DNA from: Isoperla grammatica
Taxonomy: Eukaryota; Arthropoda; Insecta; Plecoptera; Perlodidae
DNA length: 64,000 nt
Direction: 5' to 3'
NCBI GenBank assembly: GCA_945910005.1
Contig: OX246747.1
Span: forward strand, 38,693,190-38,757,189
The position numbers were made by a program, and so were the translations under genes. This document shows, piece after piece, positions 11,401-22,161 of this stretch. Position 1 is the first letter of the stretch; each line of letters begins with the position of its first letter. The notes beneath the pieces are model-generated. The model was not told the origin of the DNA, did no database searches, and worked only from the letters and a program-made list of their open reading frames with translations.

Positions 11401-14400
11401 TGTGTGTCCGTTACGTGTGCAGGTGGCGGTGGGCGTGGGGCTCATCATGAACAGCCGCTACAACATCAACAAGGACCAGGACTGGATTGTATCTGTTTGT
11501 TGATAAGTATTTGTGTGTCCGTTACGTGTGCAGGTGGCGGTGGGCGTGGGGCTCATCATGAACAGCCGCTACAACATCAACAAGGACCAGGACTGGATTG
11601 TATCTGTTTGTTGATAAGTATTTGTGTGTCCGTTACGTGTGCAGGTGGGCGTGGGGCTCATCATGAACAGCCGCTACAACATCAACAAGGACCAGGACTG
11701 GATTGTATCTGTTTGTTGATAAGTATTTGTGTGTCCGTTACGTGTGCAGGTGGCGGTGGGCGTGGGGCTCATCATGAACAGCCGCTACAACATCAACAAG
11801 GACCAGGACTGGATTGTATCTGTTTGTTGATAAGTATTTGTGTGTCCGTTACGTGTGCAGGTGGCGGTGGGCGTGGGGCTCATCATGAACAGCCGCTACA
11901 ACATCAACAAGGACCAGGACTGGATTGTATCTGTTTGTTGATAAGTATTTGTGTGTCCGTTACGTGTGCAGGTGGCGGTGGGCGTGGGGCTCACCATGAA
12001 CAGCCGCTACAACATCAACAAGGACCAGGACTGGATTGTATCTGTTTGTTGATAAGTATTTGTGTGTCCGTTACGTGTGCAGGTGGCGGTGGGCGTGGGG
12101 CTCATCATGAACAGCCGCTACAGCATCAACAAGGACCAGGACTGGATTGTATCTGTTTGTTGATAAGTATTTGTGTGTCCGTTACGTGTGCAGGTGGCGG
12201 TGGGCGTGGGGCTCACCATGAACAGCCGCTACAACATCAACAAGGACCAGGACTGGATTGTATCTGTTTGTTGATAAGTATTTGTGTGTCCGTTACGTGT
12301 GCAGGTGGGCGTGGGGCTCATCATGAACAGCCGCTACAACATCAACAAGGACCAGGACTGGATTGTATCTGTTTGTTGATAAGTATTTGTGTGTCCGTTA
12401 CGTGTGCAGGTGGCGGTGGGCGTGGGGCTCATCATGAACAGCCGCTACAACATCAACAAGGACCAGGACTGGATTGTATCTGTTTGTTGATAAGTATTTG
12501 TGTGTCCGTTACGTGTGCAGGTGGCGGTGGGCGTGGGGCTCATCATGAACAGCCGCTACAACATCAACAAGGACCAGGACTGGATTGTATCTGTTTGTTG
12601 ATAAGTATTTGTGTGTCCGTTACGTGTGCAGGTGGCGGTGGGCGTGGGGCTCATCATGAACAGCCGCTACAACATCAACAAGGACCAGGACTGGATTGTA
12701 TCTGTTTGTTGATAAGTATTTGTGTGTCCGTTACGTGTGCAGGTGGGCGTGGGGCTCATCATGAACAGCCGCTACAACATCAACAAGGACCAGGACTGGA
12801 TTGTATCTGTTTGTTGATAAGTATTTGTGTGTCCGTTACGTGTGCAGGTGCAGGTGGGCGTGGGGCTCATCATGAACAGCCGCTACAACATCAACAAGGA
12901 CCAGGACTGGATTGTATCTGTTTGTTGATAAGTATTTGTGTGTCCGTTACGTGTGCAGGTGGCGGTGGGCGTGGGGCTCATCATGAACAGCCGCTACAAC
13001 ATCAACAAGGACCAGGACTGGATTGTATCTGTTTGTTGATAAGTATTTGTGTGTCCGTTACGTGTGCAGGTGGCGGTGGGCGGTGGGCTCATCATGAACA
13101 GCCGCTACAACATCAACAAGGACCAGGACTGGATTGTATCTGTTTGTTGATAAGTATCTGTGTGTCCGTTACGTGTGCAGGTGGCGGTGGGCGTGGGGCT
13201 CATCATGAACAGCCGCTACAACATCAACAAGGACCAGGACTGGATTGTATCTGTTTGTTGATAAGTATTTGTGTGTCCGTTACGTGTGCAGGTGGCGGTG
13301 GGCGTGGGGCTCATCATGAACAGCCGCTACAACATCAACAAGGACCAGGACTGGATTGTATCTGTTTGTTGATAAGTATTTGTGTGTCCGTTACGTGTGC
13401 AGGTGGCGGTGGGCGTGGGGCTCACCATGAACAGCCGCTACAACATCAACAAGGACCAGGACTGGATTGTATCTGTTTGTTGATAAGTATTTGTGTGTCC
13501 GTTACGTGTGCAGGTGGGCGTGGGGCTCATCATGAACAGCCGCTACAACATCAACAAGGACCAGGACTGGATTGTATCTGTTTGTTGATAAGTATTTGTG
13601 TGTCCGTTACGTGTGCAGGTGGCGGTGGGCGTGGGGCTCATCATGAACAGCCGCTACAACATCAACAAGGACCAGGACTGGATTGTATCTGTTTGTTGAT
13701 AAGTATTTGTGTGTCCGTTACGTGTGCAGGTGGCGGTGGGCGTGGGGCTCATCATGAACAGCCGCTACAACATCAACAAGGACCAGGACTGGATTGTATC
13801 TGTTTGTTGATAAGTATTTGTGTGTCCGTTACGTGTGCAGGTGGCGTGGGGCTCATCATGAACAGCCGCTACAACATCAACAAGGACCAGGACTGGATTG
13901 TATCTGTTTGTTGATAAGTATTTGTGTGTCCGTTACGTGTGCAGGTGGCGGTGGGCGTGGGGCTCATCATGAACAGCCGCTACAACATCAACAAGGACCA
14001 GGACTGGATTGTATCTGTTTGTTGATAAGTATTTGTGTGTCCGTTACGTGTGCAGGTGGCGGTGGGCGTGGGGCTCATCATGAACAGCCGCTACAACATC
14101 AACAAGGACCAGGACTGGATTGTATCTGTTTGTTGATAAGTATTTGTGTGTCCGTTACGTGTGCAGGTGGCGGTGGGCGTGGGGCTCATCATGAACAGCC
14201 GCTACAACATCAACAAGGACCAGGACTGGATTGTATCTGTTTGTTGATAAGTATTTGTGTGTCCGTTACGTGTGCAGGTGGCGGTGGGCGTGGGGCTCAT
14301 CATGAACAGCCGCTACAACATCAACAAGGACCAGGACTGGATTGTATCTGTTTGTTGATAAGTATTTGTGTGTCCGTTACGTGTGCAGGTGGCGGTGGGC

Positions 14401-17400
14401 GTGGGGCTCATCATCAACAGCCGCTACAACATCAACAAGGACCAGGACTGGATTGTATCTGTTTGTTGATAAGTATTTGTGTGTCCGTTACGTGTGCAGG
14501 TGGGCGTGGGGCTCATCATGAACAGCCGCTACAACATCAACAAGGACCAGGACTGGATTGTATCTGTTTGTTGATAAGTATTTGTGTGTCCGTTACGTGT
14601 GCAGGTGGCGGTGGGCGTGGGGCTCATCATGAACAGCCGCTACAACATCAACAAGGACCAGGACTGGATTGTATCTGTTTGTTGATAAGTATTTGTGTGT
14701 CCGTTACGTGTGCAGGTGGCGGTGGGCGTGGGGCTCATCATGAACAGCCGCTACAACATCAACAAGGACCAGGACTGGATTGTATCTGTTTGTTGATAAG
14801 TATTTGTGTGTCCGTTACGTGTGCAGGTGGCGGTGGGCGTGGGGCTCATCATGAACAGCCGCTACAACATCAACAAGGACCAGGACTGGATTGTATCTGT
14901 TTGTTGATAAGTATTTGTGTGTCCGTTACGTGTGCAGGTGGCGGTGGGCGTGGGGCTCATCATGAACAGCCGCTACAACATCAACAAGGACCAGGACTGT
15001 ATTGTATCTGTTTGTTGATAAGTATTTGTGTGTCCGTTACGTGTGCAGGTGGGCGTGGGGCTCATCATGAACAGCCGCTACAACATCAACAAGGACCAGG
15101 ACTGTATTGTATCTGTTTGTTGATAAGTATTTGTGTGTCCGTTACGTGTGCAGGTGGCGGTGGGCGTGGGGCTCATCATGAACAGCCGCTACAACATCAA
15201 CAAGGACCAGGACTGGATTGTATCTGTTTGTTGATAAGTATTTGTGTGTCCGTTACGTGTGCAGGTGGGCGTGGGGCTCATCATGAACAGCCGCTACAAC
15301 ATCAACAAGGACCAGGACTGGATTGTATCTGTTTGTTGATAAGTATTTGTGTGGCCGTTACGTGTGCAGGTGGCGGTGGGCGTGGGGCTCATCATGAACA
15401 GCCGCTACAACATCAACAAGGACCAGGACTGGATTGTATCTGTTTGTTGATAAGTATTTGTGTGTCCGTTACGTGTGCAGGTGGCGGTGGGCGTGGGGCT
15501 CATCATCAACAGCCGCTACAACATCAACAAGGACCAGGACTGGATTGTATCTGTTTGTTGATAAGTATTTGTGTGTCCGTTACGTGTGCAGGTGGCGGTG
15601 GGCGTGGGGCTCATCATGAACAGCCGCTACAACATCAACAAGGACCAGGACTGGATTGTATCTGTTTGTTGATAAGTATTTGTGTGGCCGTTACGTGTGC
15701 AGGTGGCGGTGGGCGTGGGGCTCATCATGAACAGCCGCTACAACATCAACAAGGACCAGGACTGGATTGTATCTGTTTGTTGATAAGTATTTGTGTGTCC
15801 GTTACGTGTGCAGGTGGGCGTGGGGCTCATCATGAACAGCCGCTACAACATCAACAAGGACCAGGACTGGATTGTATCTGTTTGTTGATAAGTATTTGTG
15901 TGTCCGTTACGTGTGCAGGTGGCGGTGGGCGTGGGGCTCATCATGAACAGCCGCTACAACATCAACAAGGACCAGGACTGTATTGTATCTGTTTGTTGAT
16001 AAGTATTTGTGTGTCCGTTACGTGTGCAGGTGGGCGTGGGGCTCATCATGAACAGCCGCTACAACATCAACAAGGACCAGGACTGTATTGTATCTGTTTG
16101 TTGATAAGTATTTGTGTGTCCGTTACGTGTGCAGGTGGCGGTGGGCGTGGGGCTCATCATGAACAGCCGCTACAACATCAACAAGGACCAGGACTGGATT
16201 GTATCTGTTTGTTGATAAGTATTTGTGTGTCCGTTACGTGTGCAGGTGGGCGTGGGGCTCATCATGAACAGCCGCTACAACATCAACAAGGACCAGGACT
16301 GGATTGTATCTGTTTGTTGATAAGTATTTGTGTGGCCGTTACGTGTGCAGGTGGCGGTGGGCGTGGGGCTCATCATGAACAGCCGCTACAACATCAACAA
16401 GGACCAGGACTGGATTGTATCTGTTTGTTGATAAGTATTTGTGTGTCCGTTACGTGTGCAGGTGGCGGTGGGCGTGGGGCTCATCATCAACAGCCGCTAC
16501 AACATCAACAAGGACCAGGACTGGATTGTATCTGTTTGTTGATAAGTATTTGTGTGTCCGTTACGTGTGCAGGTGGCGGTGGGCGTGGGGCTCATCATGA
16601 ACAGCCGCTACAACATCAACAAGGACCAGGACTGGATTGTATCTGTTTGTTGATAAGTATTTGTGTGGCCGTTACGTGTGCAGGTGGCGGTGGGCGTGGG
16701 GCTCATCATGAACAGCCGCTACAACATCAACAAGGACCAGGACTGGATTGTATCTGTTTGTTGATAAGTATTTGTGTGTCCGTTACGTGTGCAGGTGGGC
16801 GTGGGGCTCATCATGAACAGCCGCTACAACATCAACAAGGACCAGGACTGGATTGTATCTGTTTGTTGATAAGTATTTGTGTGTCCGTTACGTGTGCAGG
16901 TGGCGGTGGGCGTGGGGCTCATCATGAACAGCCGCTACAACATCAACAAGGACCAGGACTGGATTGTATCTGTTTGTTGATAAGTATTTGTGTGTCCGTT
17001 ACGTGTGCAGGTGGCGGTGGGCGTGGGGCTCATCATGAACAGCCGCTACAACATCAACAAGGACCAGGACTGGATTGTATCTGTTTGTTGATAAGTATTT
17101 GTGTGTCCGTTACGTGTGCAGGTGGCGGTGGGCGTGGGGCTCACCATGAACAGCCGCTACAACATCAACAAGGACCAGGACTGGATTGTATCTGTTTGTT
17201 GATAAGTATTTGTGTGTCCGTTACGTGTGCAGGTGGCGGTGGGCGTGGGGCTCATCATGAACAGCCGCTACAACATCAACAAGGACCAGGACTGGATTGT
17301 AGCTGTTTGTTGATAAGTATTTGTGTGTCCGTTACGTGTGCAGGTGGGCGTGGGGCTCATCATGAACAGCCGCTACAACATCAACAAGGACCAGGACTGG

Positions 17401-19436
17401 ATTGTATCTGTTTGTTGATAAGTATTTGTGTGTCCGTTACGTGTGCAGGTGGCGGTGGGCGTGGGGCTCATCATGAACAGCCGCTACAACATCAACAAGG
17501 ACCAGGACTGGATTGTATCTGTTTGTTGATAAGTATTTGTGTGTCCGTTACGTGTGCAGGTGGCGGTGGGCGTGGGGCTCATCATGAACAGCCGCTACAA
17601 CATCAACAAGGACCAGGACTGGATTGTATCTGTTTGTTGATAAGTATTTGTGTGTCCGTTACGTGTGCAGGTGGCGGTGGGCGTGGGGCTCATCATGAAC
17701 AGCCGCTACAACATCAACAAGGACCAGGACTGGATTGTATCTGTTTGTTGATAAGTATTTGTGTGTCCGTTACGTGTGCAGGTGGCGGTGGGCGTGGGGC
17801 TCATCATGAACAGCCGCTACAACATCAACAAGGACCAGGACTGGATTGTATCTGTTTGTTGATAAGTATTTGTGTGTCCGTTACGTGTGCAGGTGGCGGT
17901 GGGCGTGGGGCTCATCATGAACAGCCGCTACAACATCAACAAGGACCAGGACTGGATTGTATCTGTTTGTTGATAAGTATTTGTGTGTCCGTTACGTGTG
18001 CAGGTGGCGGTGGGCGTGGGGCTCATCATGAACAGCCGCTACAACATCAACAAGGACCAGGACTGGATTGTATCTGTTTGTTGATAAGTATTTGTGTGTC
18101 CGTTACGTGTGCAGGTGGCGGTGGGCGTGGGGCTCACCATGAACAGCCGCTACAACATCAACAAGGACCAGGACTGGATTGTATCTGTTTGTTGATAAGT
18201 ATTTGTGTGTCCGTTACGTGTGCAGGTGGCGGTGGGCTCATCATGAACAGCCGCTACAACATCAACAAGGACCAGGACTGGATTGTATCTGTTTGTTGAT
18301 AAGTATTTGTGTGTCCGTTACGTGTGCAGGTGGCGGTGGGCGTGGGGCTCATCATGAACAGCCGCTACAACATCAACAAGCACCAGGACTGGATTGTATC
18401 TGTTTGTTGATAAGTATTTGTGTGTCCGTTACGTGTGCAGGTGGCGGTGGGCGTGGGGCTCATCATGAACAGCCGCTACAACATCAACAAGGACCAGGAC
18501 TGGATTGTATCTGTTTGTTGATAAGTATTTGTGTGTCCGTTACGTGTGCAGGTGGCGGTGGGCGTGGGGCTCATCATGAACAGCCGCTACAACATCAACA
18601 AGGACCAGGACTGGATTGTATCTGTTTGTTGATAAGTATTTGTGTGTCCGTTACGTGTGCAGGTGGCGGTGGGCGTGGGGCTCACCATGAACAGCCGCTA
18701 CAACATCAACAAGGACCAGGACTGGATTGTATCTGTTTGTTGATAAGTATTTGTGTGTCCGTTACGTGTGCAGGTGGCGGTGGGCGTGGGGCTCACCATG
18801 AACAGCCGCTACAACATCAACAAGGACCAGGACTGGATTGTATCTGTTTGTTGATAAGTATTTGTGTGTCCGTTACGTGTGCAGGTGGCGGTGGGCGTGG
18901 GGCTCATCATGAACAGCCGCTACAACATCAACAAGGACCAGGACTGGATTGTATCTGTTTGTTGATAAGTATTTGTGTGTCCGTTACGTGTGCAGGTGGG
19001 CGTGGGGCTCATCATGAACAGCCGCTACAACATCAACAAGCACCAGGACTGGATTGTATCTGTTTGTTGATAAGTATTTGTGTGTCCGTTACGTGTGCAG
19101 GTGGCGGTGGGCGTGGGGCTCATCATGAACAGCCGCTACAACATCAACAAGGACCAGGACTGGATTGTATCTGTTTGTTGATAAGTATTTGTGTGTCCGT
19201 TACGTGTGCAGGTGGCGGTGGGCGTGGGGCTCATCATGAACAGCCGCTACAACATCAAGAAAGACCAGGACTGTCACAAGGCGGACCGAATCAACGACTT
19301 CACCGTGCTCGGGATCTTCCTCGTGACCATCATCAACGTGTTCATATCTGCGTTCGGGGTGGACAACGCCAACCCTTGGACCGGACTCACCGAGCAGCTG
19401 GTGCTGACTGGGGAGAACGCGACCACCTACTCATAG
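8437..19436 (+). CDS. Ninjurin A, three coding exons, last exon preceded by 80 decoy copies
   Basis: Exons are 8437-8673 (disordered acidic/proline-rich N-terminus), 9107-9289 and 19212-19436, all phase 0, giving 214 aa. Ninjurin family blocks are KKTLAQGMMDLALLSANANQL, split here between residues of exon 2, then PSIVFISLSLILQ (first membrane segment), then VAVGVGLIMNSRYNI and INDFTVLGIFLVTIINVFIS (second hydrophobic segment). Ninjurins are two-pass plasma-membrane proteins in homophilic adhesion; vertebrate NINJ1 clusters to rupture membranes in lytic death. Exon 3 must be taken from the terminal repeat copy, because only this one reads NIKKDQDCHKAD and on to the second segment. Every upstream copy reads NINKDQDWIVSVC and stops. 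The intron 2 acceptor is GTGTGCAG. The start at 8437 is the first ATG in the exon-1 frame; a 5' noncoding exon is likely. Confidence 0.88.
9830..9910 (-). mobile_element. Probable tRNA-derived SINE fragment in ninjurin A intron 2
   Basis: Read on the - strand, the sequence has a B-box-like GGGCTCGAATCCC ending with a CAGTCACAG segment and a T run. Upstream on that strand is tRNA-like TTGCCCGGTAACAGGG. Only about 80 bp is recognisable; it could alternatively be a decayed tRNA pseudogene. Confidence 0.4.
10008..10345. mobile_element. Two tandem fold-back MITEs with TAA target duplication
   Basis: Each copy has inverted arms that begin AGCCTGTATTACAC and include CTTGAATTCAAG and GATGCGCTTTTGT. 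The first copy runs 10008 to about 10171 and the second from about 10173 to 10345; they share a central TAA. Outer flanks are TAA at 10005-10007 and 10346-10348. TAA/TTA duplications fit PIF/Harbinger MITEs. The element ends only 54 bp before the large array. Confidence 0.75.
10400..19273 (+). repeat. 111/105-bp minisatellite, 81 copies of ninjurin A 3' splice site plus exon-3 start
   Basis: Each unit holds about 49 bp of intron end (from GATTGTATCTG through CCGTTACGTGTGCAG) and about 62 bp of exon-3 start. Acceptors run from exon position 10449 to 19212, a distance of 8763 bp. By hand count there are 61 steps of 111 bp, 16 of 105 bp (loss of GCGGTG) and 3 of 104 bp (near 11000, 13840 and 18230), which sum exactly to 8763. 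That gives 81 copies including the functional one. Units differ by isolated changes such as ATCATG/ACCATG, ATCAAC, GTGTCC/GTGGCC and CTGGATT/CTGTATT. In the ninjurin frame every decoy ends in TGA a few codons after the exon fragment. In another frame most units are open, which creates long meaningless open frames. Confidence 0.95.
15000..16951 (+). repeat. 981-bp higher-order duplication within the ninjurin A array
   Basis: A nine-unit pattern (six 111-bp and three 105-bp units, 981 bp) is repeated. Diagnostic changes recur at a constant offset of 981: CTGTATT at 15000 and 15981, GTGGCC at 15684 and 16665, and the ATCATCAAC variants near 15506 and 16487. This shows a recent block duplication superimposed on the older unit amplification. 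Confidence 0.88.
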
Positions 19437-19448
19437 GTAGATGGGGTG

Positions 19449-19520
19449 GTCTACCAACCCCTGGACCGGACTCACCGAGCAGCTGTGCTGACGGGGGAGA
19501 ACGCAACCACCTACTTGTAG
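19449..19520 (+). repeat. Partial copy of the ninjurin A coding end, just after the stop codon
   Basis: Thirteen bases after the TAG at 19434-19436, the DNA repeats the last about 67 bases of the coding region (from the NPWTGLTEQ codons to ENATTY) and ends in its own TAG. The copy has a 1-base deletion in the GCTGGTGCTG stretch, so it is frameshifted in the middle. It lies in the 3' UTR. Confidence 0.8.
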
Positions 19521-19589
19521 ACACGGTGGTCGTGTTTTCTAGCTTTTACCAAAGATTACTGAGTGGGGAAGATGTTTCATCGCCGTGTT

Positions 19590-19895
19590 AAAATATCTGC
19601 GCGAGTTTTAGCAAAAAATTTTAAGTCTCGCCGCTAGTTCGAATTCTGACCGCAAGGAGCGCTAGCCCTGCACGTTTGACCAAGGTCCACGAAATCCCCT
19701 GGCGGCTACTAGCGATCTAGTAGACCTTGCGTTTGACTTGGTTACCGTTAAACAAGGTCTACTAGATGCTAGTACGTGCCAGGGGATTTAGTGGACCTTG
19801 AGTTTTAAACTTTTGGAAGAGCGACTCTTGCGGTGAGAATTCGAACTACACGTCGGACTAGGAAAATTTTGCTCAGTTACGCGCAGACGAATTCC
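19590..19895. repeat. Nested fold-back element downstream of ninjurin A
   Basis: Outer arms are CTGCGCGAG..TTTTAGC near 19597 and GCTCAGTTACGCGCAG near 19886. Inner arms include TTCGAATTCT / GAGAATTCGAA and AGGTCTACTAGAT / GATCTAGTAGACCTTG with CCCCTGGC / GCCAGGGG. The arrangement is MITE-like; no clear target duplication was identified. Confidence 0.55.
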
Positions 19896-21308
19896 CATAT
19901 GGATGAACTATCTACTCTAGTTTGTAATCTTTGCTGTTACTAAGCAAATTATCTTTCATGTTTCTGTATTGAGATGACCCTGTTTTGCCCCGTTTGTTTT
20001 TACCTTCAATCGACAAGGGATCCCCACTTGATGTGGAGGTGAGATTGGAGGGAGTGGGCTGGTGCAATATGTTATCTACAGCCACTACCAGGTTAAAAAC
20101 AAGACATTTTTTAGCTATTTTTTATCTAGAATTAAGGTTTTATATTTGTGTTCGATTCAAACTCGTGTTTGGATTCACCTTACCATGCGCCGACAATTTA
20201 GAATCGAGGTGACACAAAACGTGTTATAAGTACGTGTTCACATGGCAGCTTCTTGTTTTTTGTTTCATATGGTTCGCCGGAAATCGGAGATGGAAATGAA
20301 ATGAGCAATATTTTGTTAGATTACAAAGTGGATCTATTTTGTAACTCGATACCTACAAGGGAGTTTGAATCTGTATCTGTGTTTTTGTTTATAGAGATGA
20401 AATAGCAAAAGTCATTGCTAGAGCATGTACGTAGCCCCATATGTTCATCTGTCCTTGATCGCTATGCTTAGGTGTAGTAAAATAGTCGAACATAGTTGTC
20501 TATGTGGTTAGCTTCTTCCCTATATCCGTAGCGTGTGAACAAACAAGTAGTGGCTGCCGGAAGCCACTTGGTGTTCAATTGTGTTCTATTTAGCATCTAA
20601 CATACGACACCGGTCATAAAATAAGCTAGAATAAAACTGCCAATAATTAGGTTTCACACACACTCGCACGTGAAACCTATATGCTCACCGTTACTTTGCG
20701 TTTGACTTGCCTTTAATCATCGGTGTTACAAGTGTAGGTTAGTGTTGCACGAGAGCTGTTTGGGTAGGGGAGGTGAGTTTGCTAGTGTAATTGATAATTA
20801 TTAGGTGGTGCAAGAACAAGTCTCGGTTTATTTTCGTGCAATACATGTAACGTTTAGTAACTAGGTCTTTGCAATTATTTGAATTTCGAATAATGAGTTA
20901 TCGAGATGAATCTCAAGGATTGTTATTCCTATCTAAAAATGTATTTTACGTACATATGAACCAAAGTTTGTAACATTGTGCAGTAGTACTATTGTATGGT
21001 ACAATTGAGTGAGATCCAGAGTACATATTCTAAAACATTTCCGTCGAGTTCTTATAAAAGAAGACATTGATCATTGATTTAACTAAACATTGAAATTTGA
21101 GCCTTTCTATTTATTCATAAAACATAGTTTCTTTTTTACCATGACTTTTAAGCTGTAAGTTGTATGCTTAGTATCTATAGTGATATCCTTATAGTGTTTG
21201 TATTCATTTGGTATTTGATTGTAGTAGGTCATGTACCCTCTTACCGTAAGATTCAACACCAAACAGATTAATTCCAAGATGTGTTCCCGTGGCTTTAACG
21301 AGGTAAAC
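19896..21308. other. Intergenic DNA, nothing recognised
   Basis: AT-rich sequence downstream of ninjurin A with scattered short frames only. The polyadenylation site of ninjurin A may be here but no single signal stands out. Confidence 0.5.
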
Positions 21309-21760
21309 TAGGGATGTCAATGGTAATCCAACGTCGATAACATGTTATTGCGATAAGAAGCTGGGTGTTGATTTATAATTTAGCGCCCGCCACGCGAGAG
21401 ATCTTCAACAGCTTTGAGAGCTGATGACCCCCCCCCCCCCCCCCCCCCCCCGGAAACTGCTGTGTCGCTTTAATTAATAAATAGGCTAATAGTAAACAAT
21501 GACATTATGATTAAATATTAATATTATGTGTCGGCTGTTATAAATTTAACGGTGTAATTTATAGGTGTGGGAAATGCCTACCGGCTGTAATTTGTAACTT
21601 TGATTTTAGGATATATCCTGAAAATACCTAAAACATGTCATATCACCACACGATATTATTTAAAGGTGGCTATAACCGCAAGATATTTCTTGTGAGCGAT
21701 ATTAAATTTTATATTTTAGCCGATTATCGACGAGGATTTTCATATCATTTGACATCCCTA
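21309..21760. mobile_element. hAT-like MITE with TAGGGATGTCAA ends
   Basis: Termini TAGGGATGTCAA and TTGACATCCCTA are perfect inverted repeats. Flanking octamers AGGTAAAC (21301-21308) and TGGCAAAC (21761-21768) match at six of eight positions and so look like an aged 8-bp target duplication. The interior contains a run of about 26 C at 21427 onward. The same termini occur on the element at 62154-62868. Confidence 0.7.
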
Positions 21761-21801
21761 TGGCAAACTGTTGCAATATGTATATTTAGTCTCGATTAAC
21801 C

Positions 21802-22161
21802 TTGTTGTATAAATTGAGCGTTAAGTCTCAACGTAGTTTACGTATAATAAGTACCGTTTGGAAAAGATATGTCTATATTCTTGGTGCAATAATATACATT
21901 GTACTTAATTGTACCCTCCTAGTATGTTCACAGAATCTCTTTTGCGATGTGATGCAAGTAGGAGCTCTACTTGCTCTCTTTACTGAAACAGCCACGTTCC
22001 TCATGTTTTGTTATTATTTATGTACTAAATCTCTACCGTGGGCATTAGACTATTTAGTATATTGTGACAAGTTTACCAGTTGTGTCATTCGCAGAGAAAT
22101 ATCAGCATTGTATACATTACAGTGTTCGGCATTGTTACAGTTGCTTCGAAAAGAAAGTTAA
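21802..22161 (+). CDS. Hypothetical hydrophobic open frame, 119 codons
   Basis: This open frame has two hydrophobic stretches (around YILGAIIYIVLNCTLLV and ALLALFTETATFLMFCYYL) and ends with a stop after LLRKES. The first codon is TTG, so if real it would be an exon fragment rather than a full gene. The general layout, two membrane segments in a Cys-rich context, is loosely like the N-terminal part of insect chemoreceptors, but I recognise no diagnostic motif. It begins 40 bp after a hAT-like element. It may be a decayed gene fragment or chance. Confidence 0.2.
   Translation: MLYKLSVKSQRSLRIISTVWKRYVYILGAIIYIVLNCTLLVCSQNLFCDVMQVGALLALFTETATFLMFCYYLCTKSLPWALDYLVYCDKFTSCVIRREISALYTLQCSALLQLLRKES

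Noticed and set aside
10400..19273. CRISPR-like or satellite-type array
   Set aside because: There are no unique spacers; units are near-identical head-to-tail copies of host exon/intron sequence in an animal genome.
10400..19273. Assembly artefact as the sole explanation of the array
   Set aside because: Units carry scattered private variants and an ordered 981-bp second-order structure, and a different array (57002-57970) is interrupted by a clean MITE insertion. Exact copy number still needs long reads.
10412..19591. Very long open frames (up to about 1500 codons) with a Cys/His-rich 37-residue repeat in the ninjurin array
   Set aside because: They arise because 111 and 105 are multiples of three and one unused frame has no stop. 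The frame disagrees with the ninjurin exon, switches where 104-bp units occur, and starts inside intron sequence.
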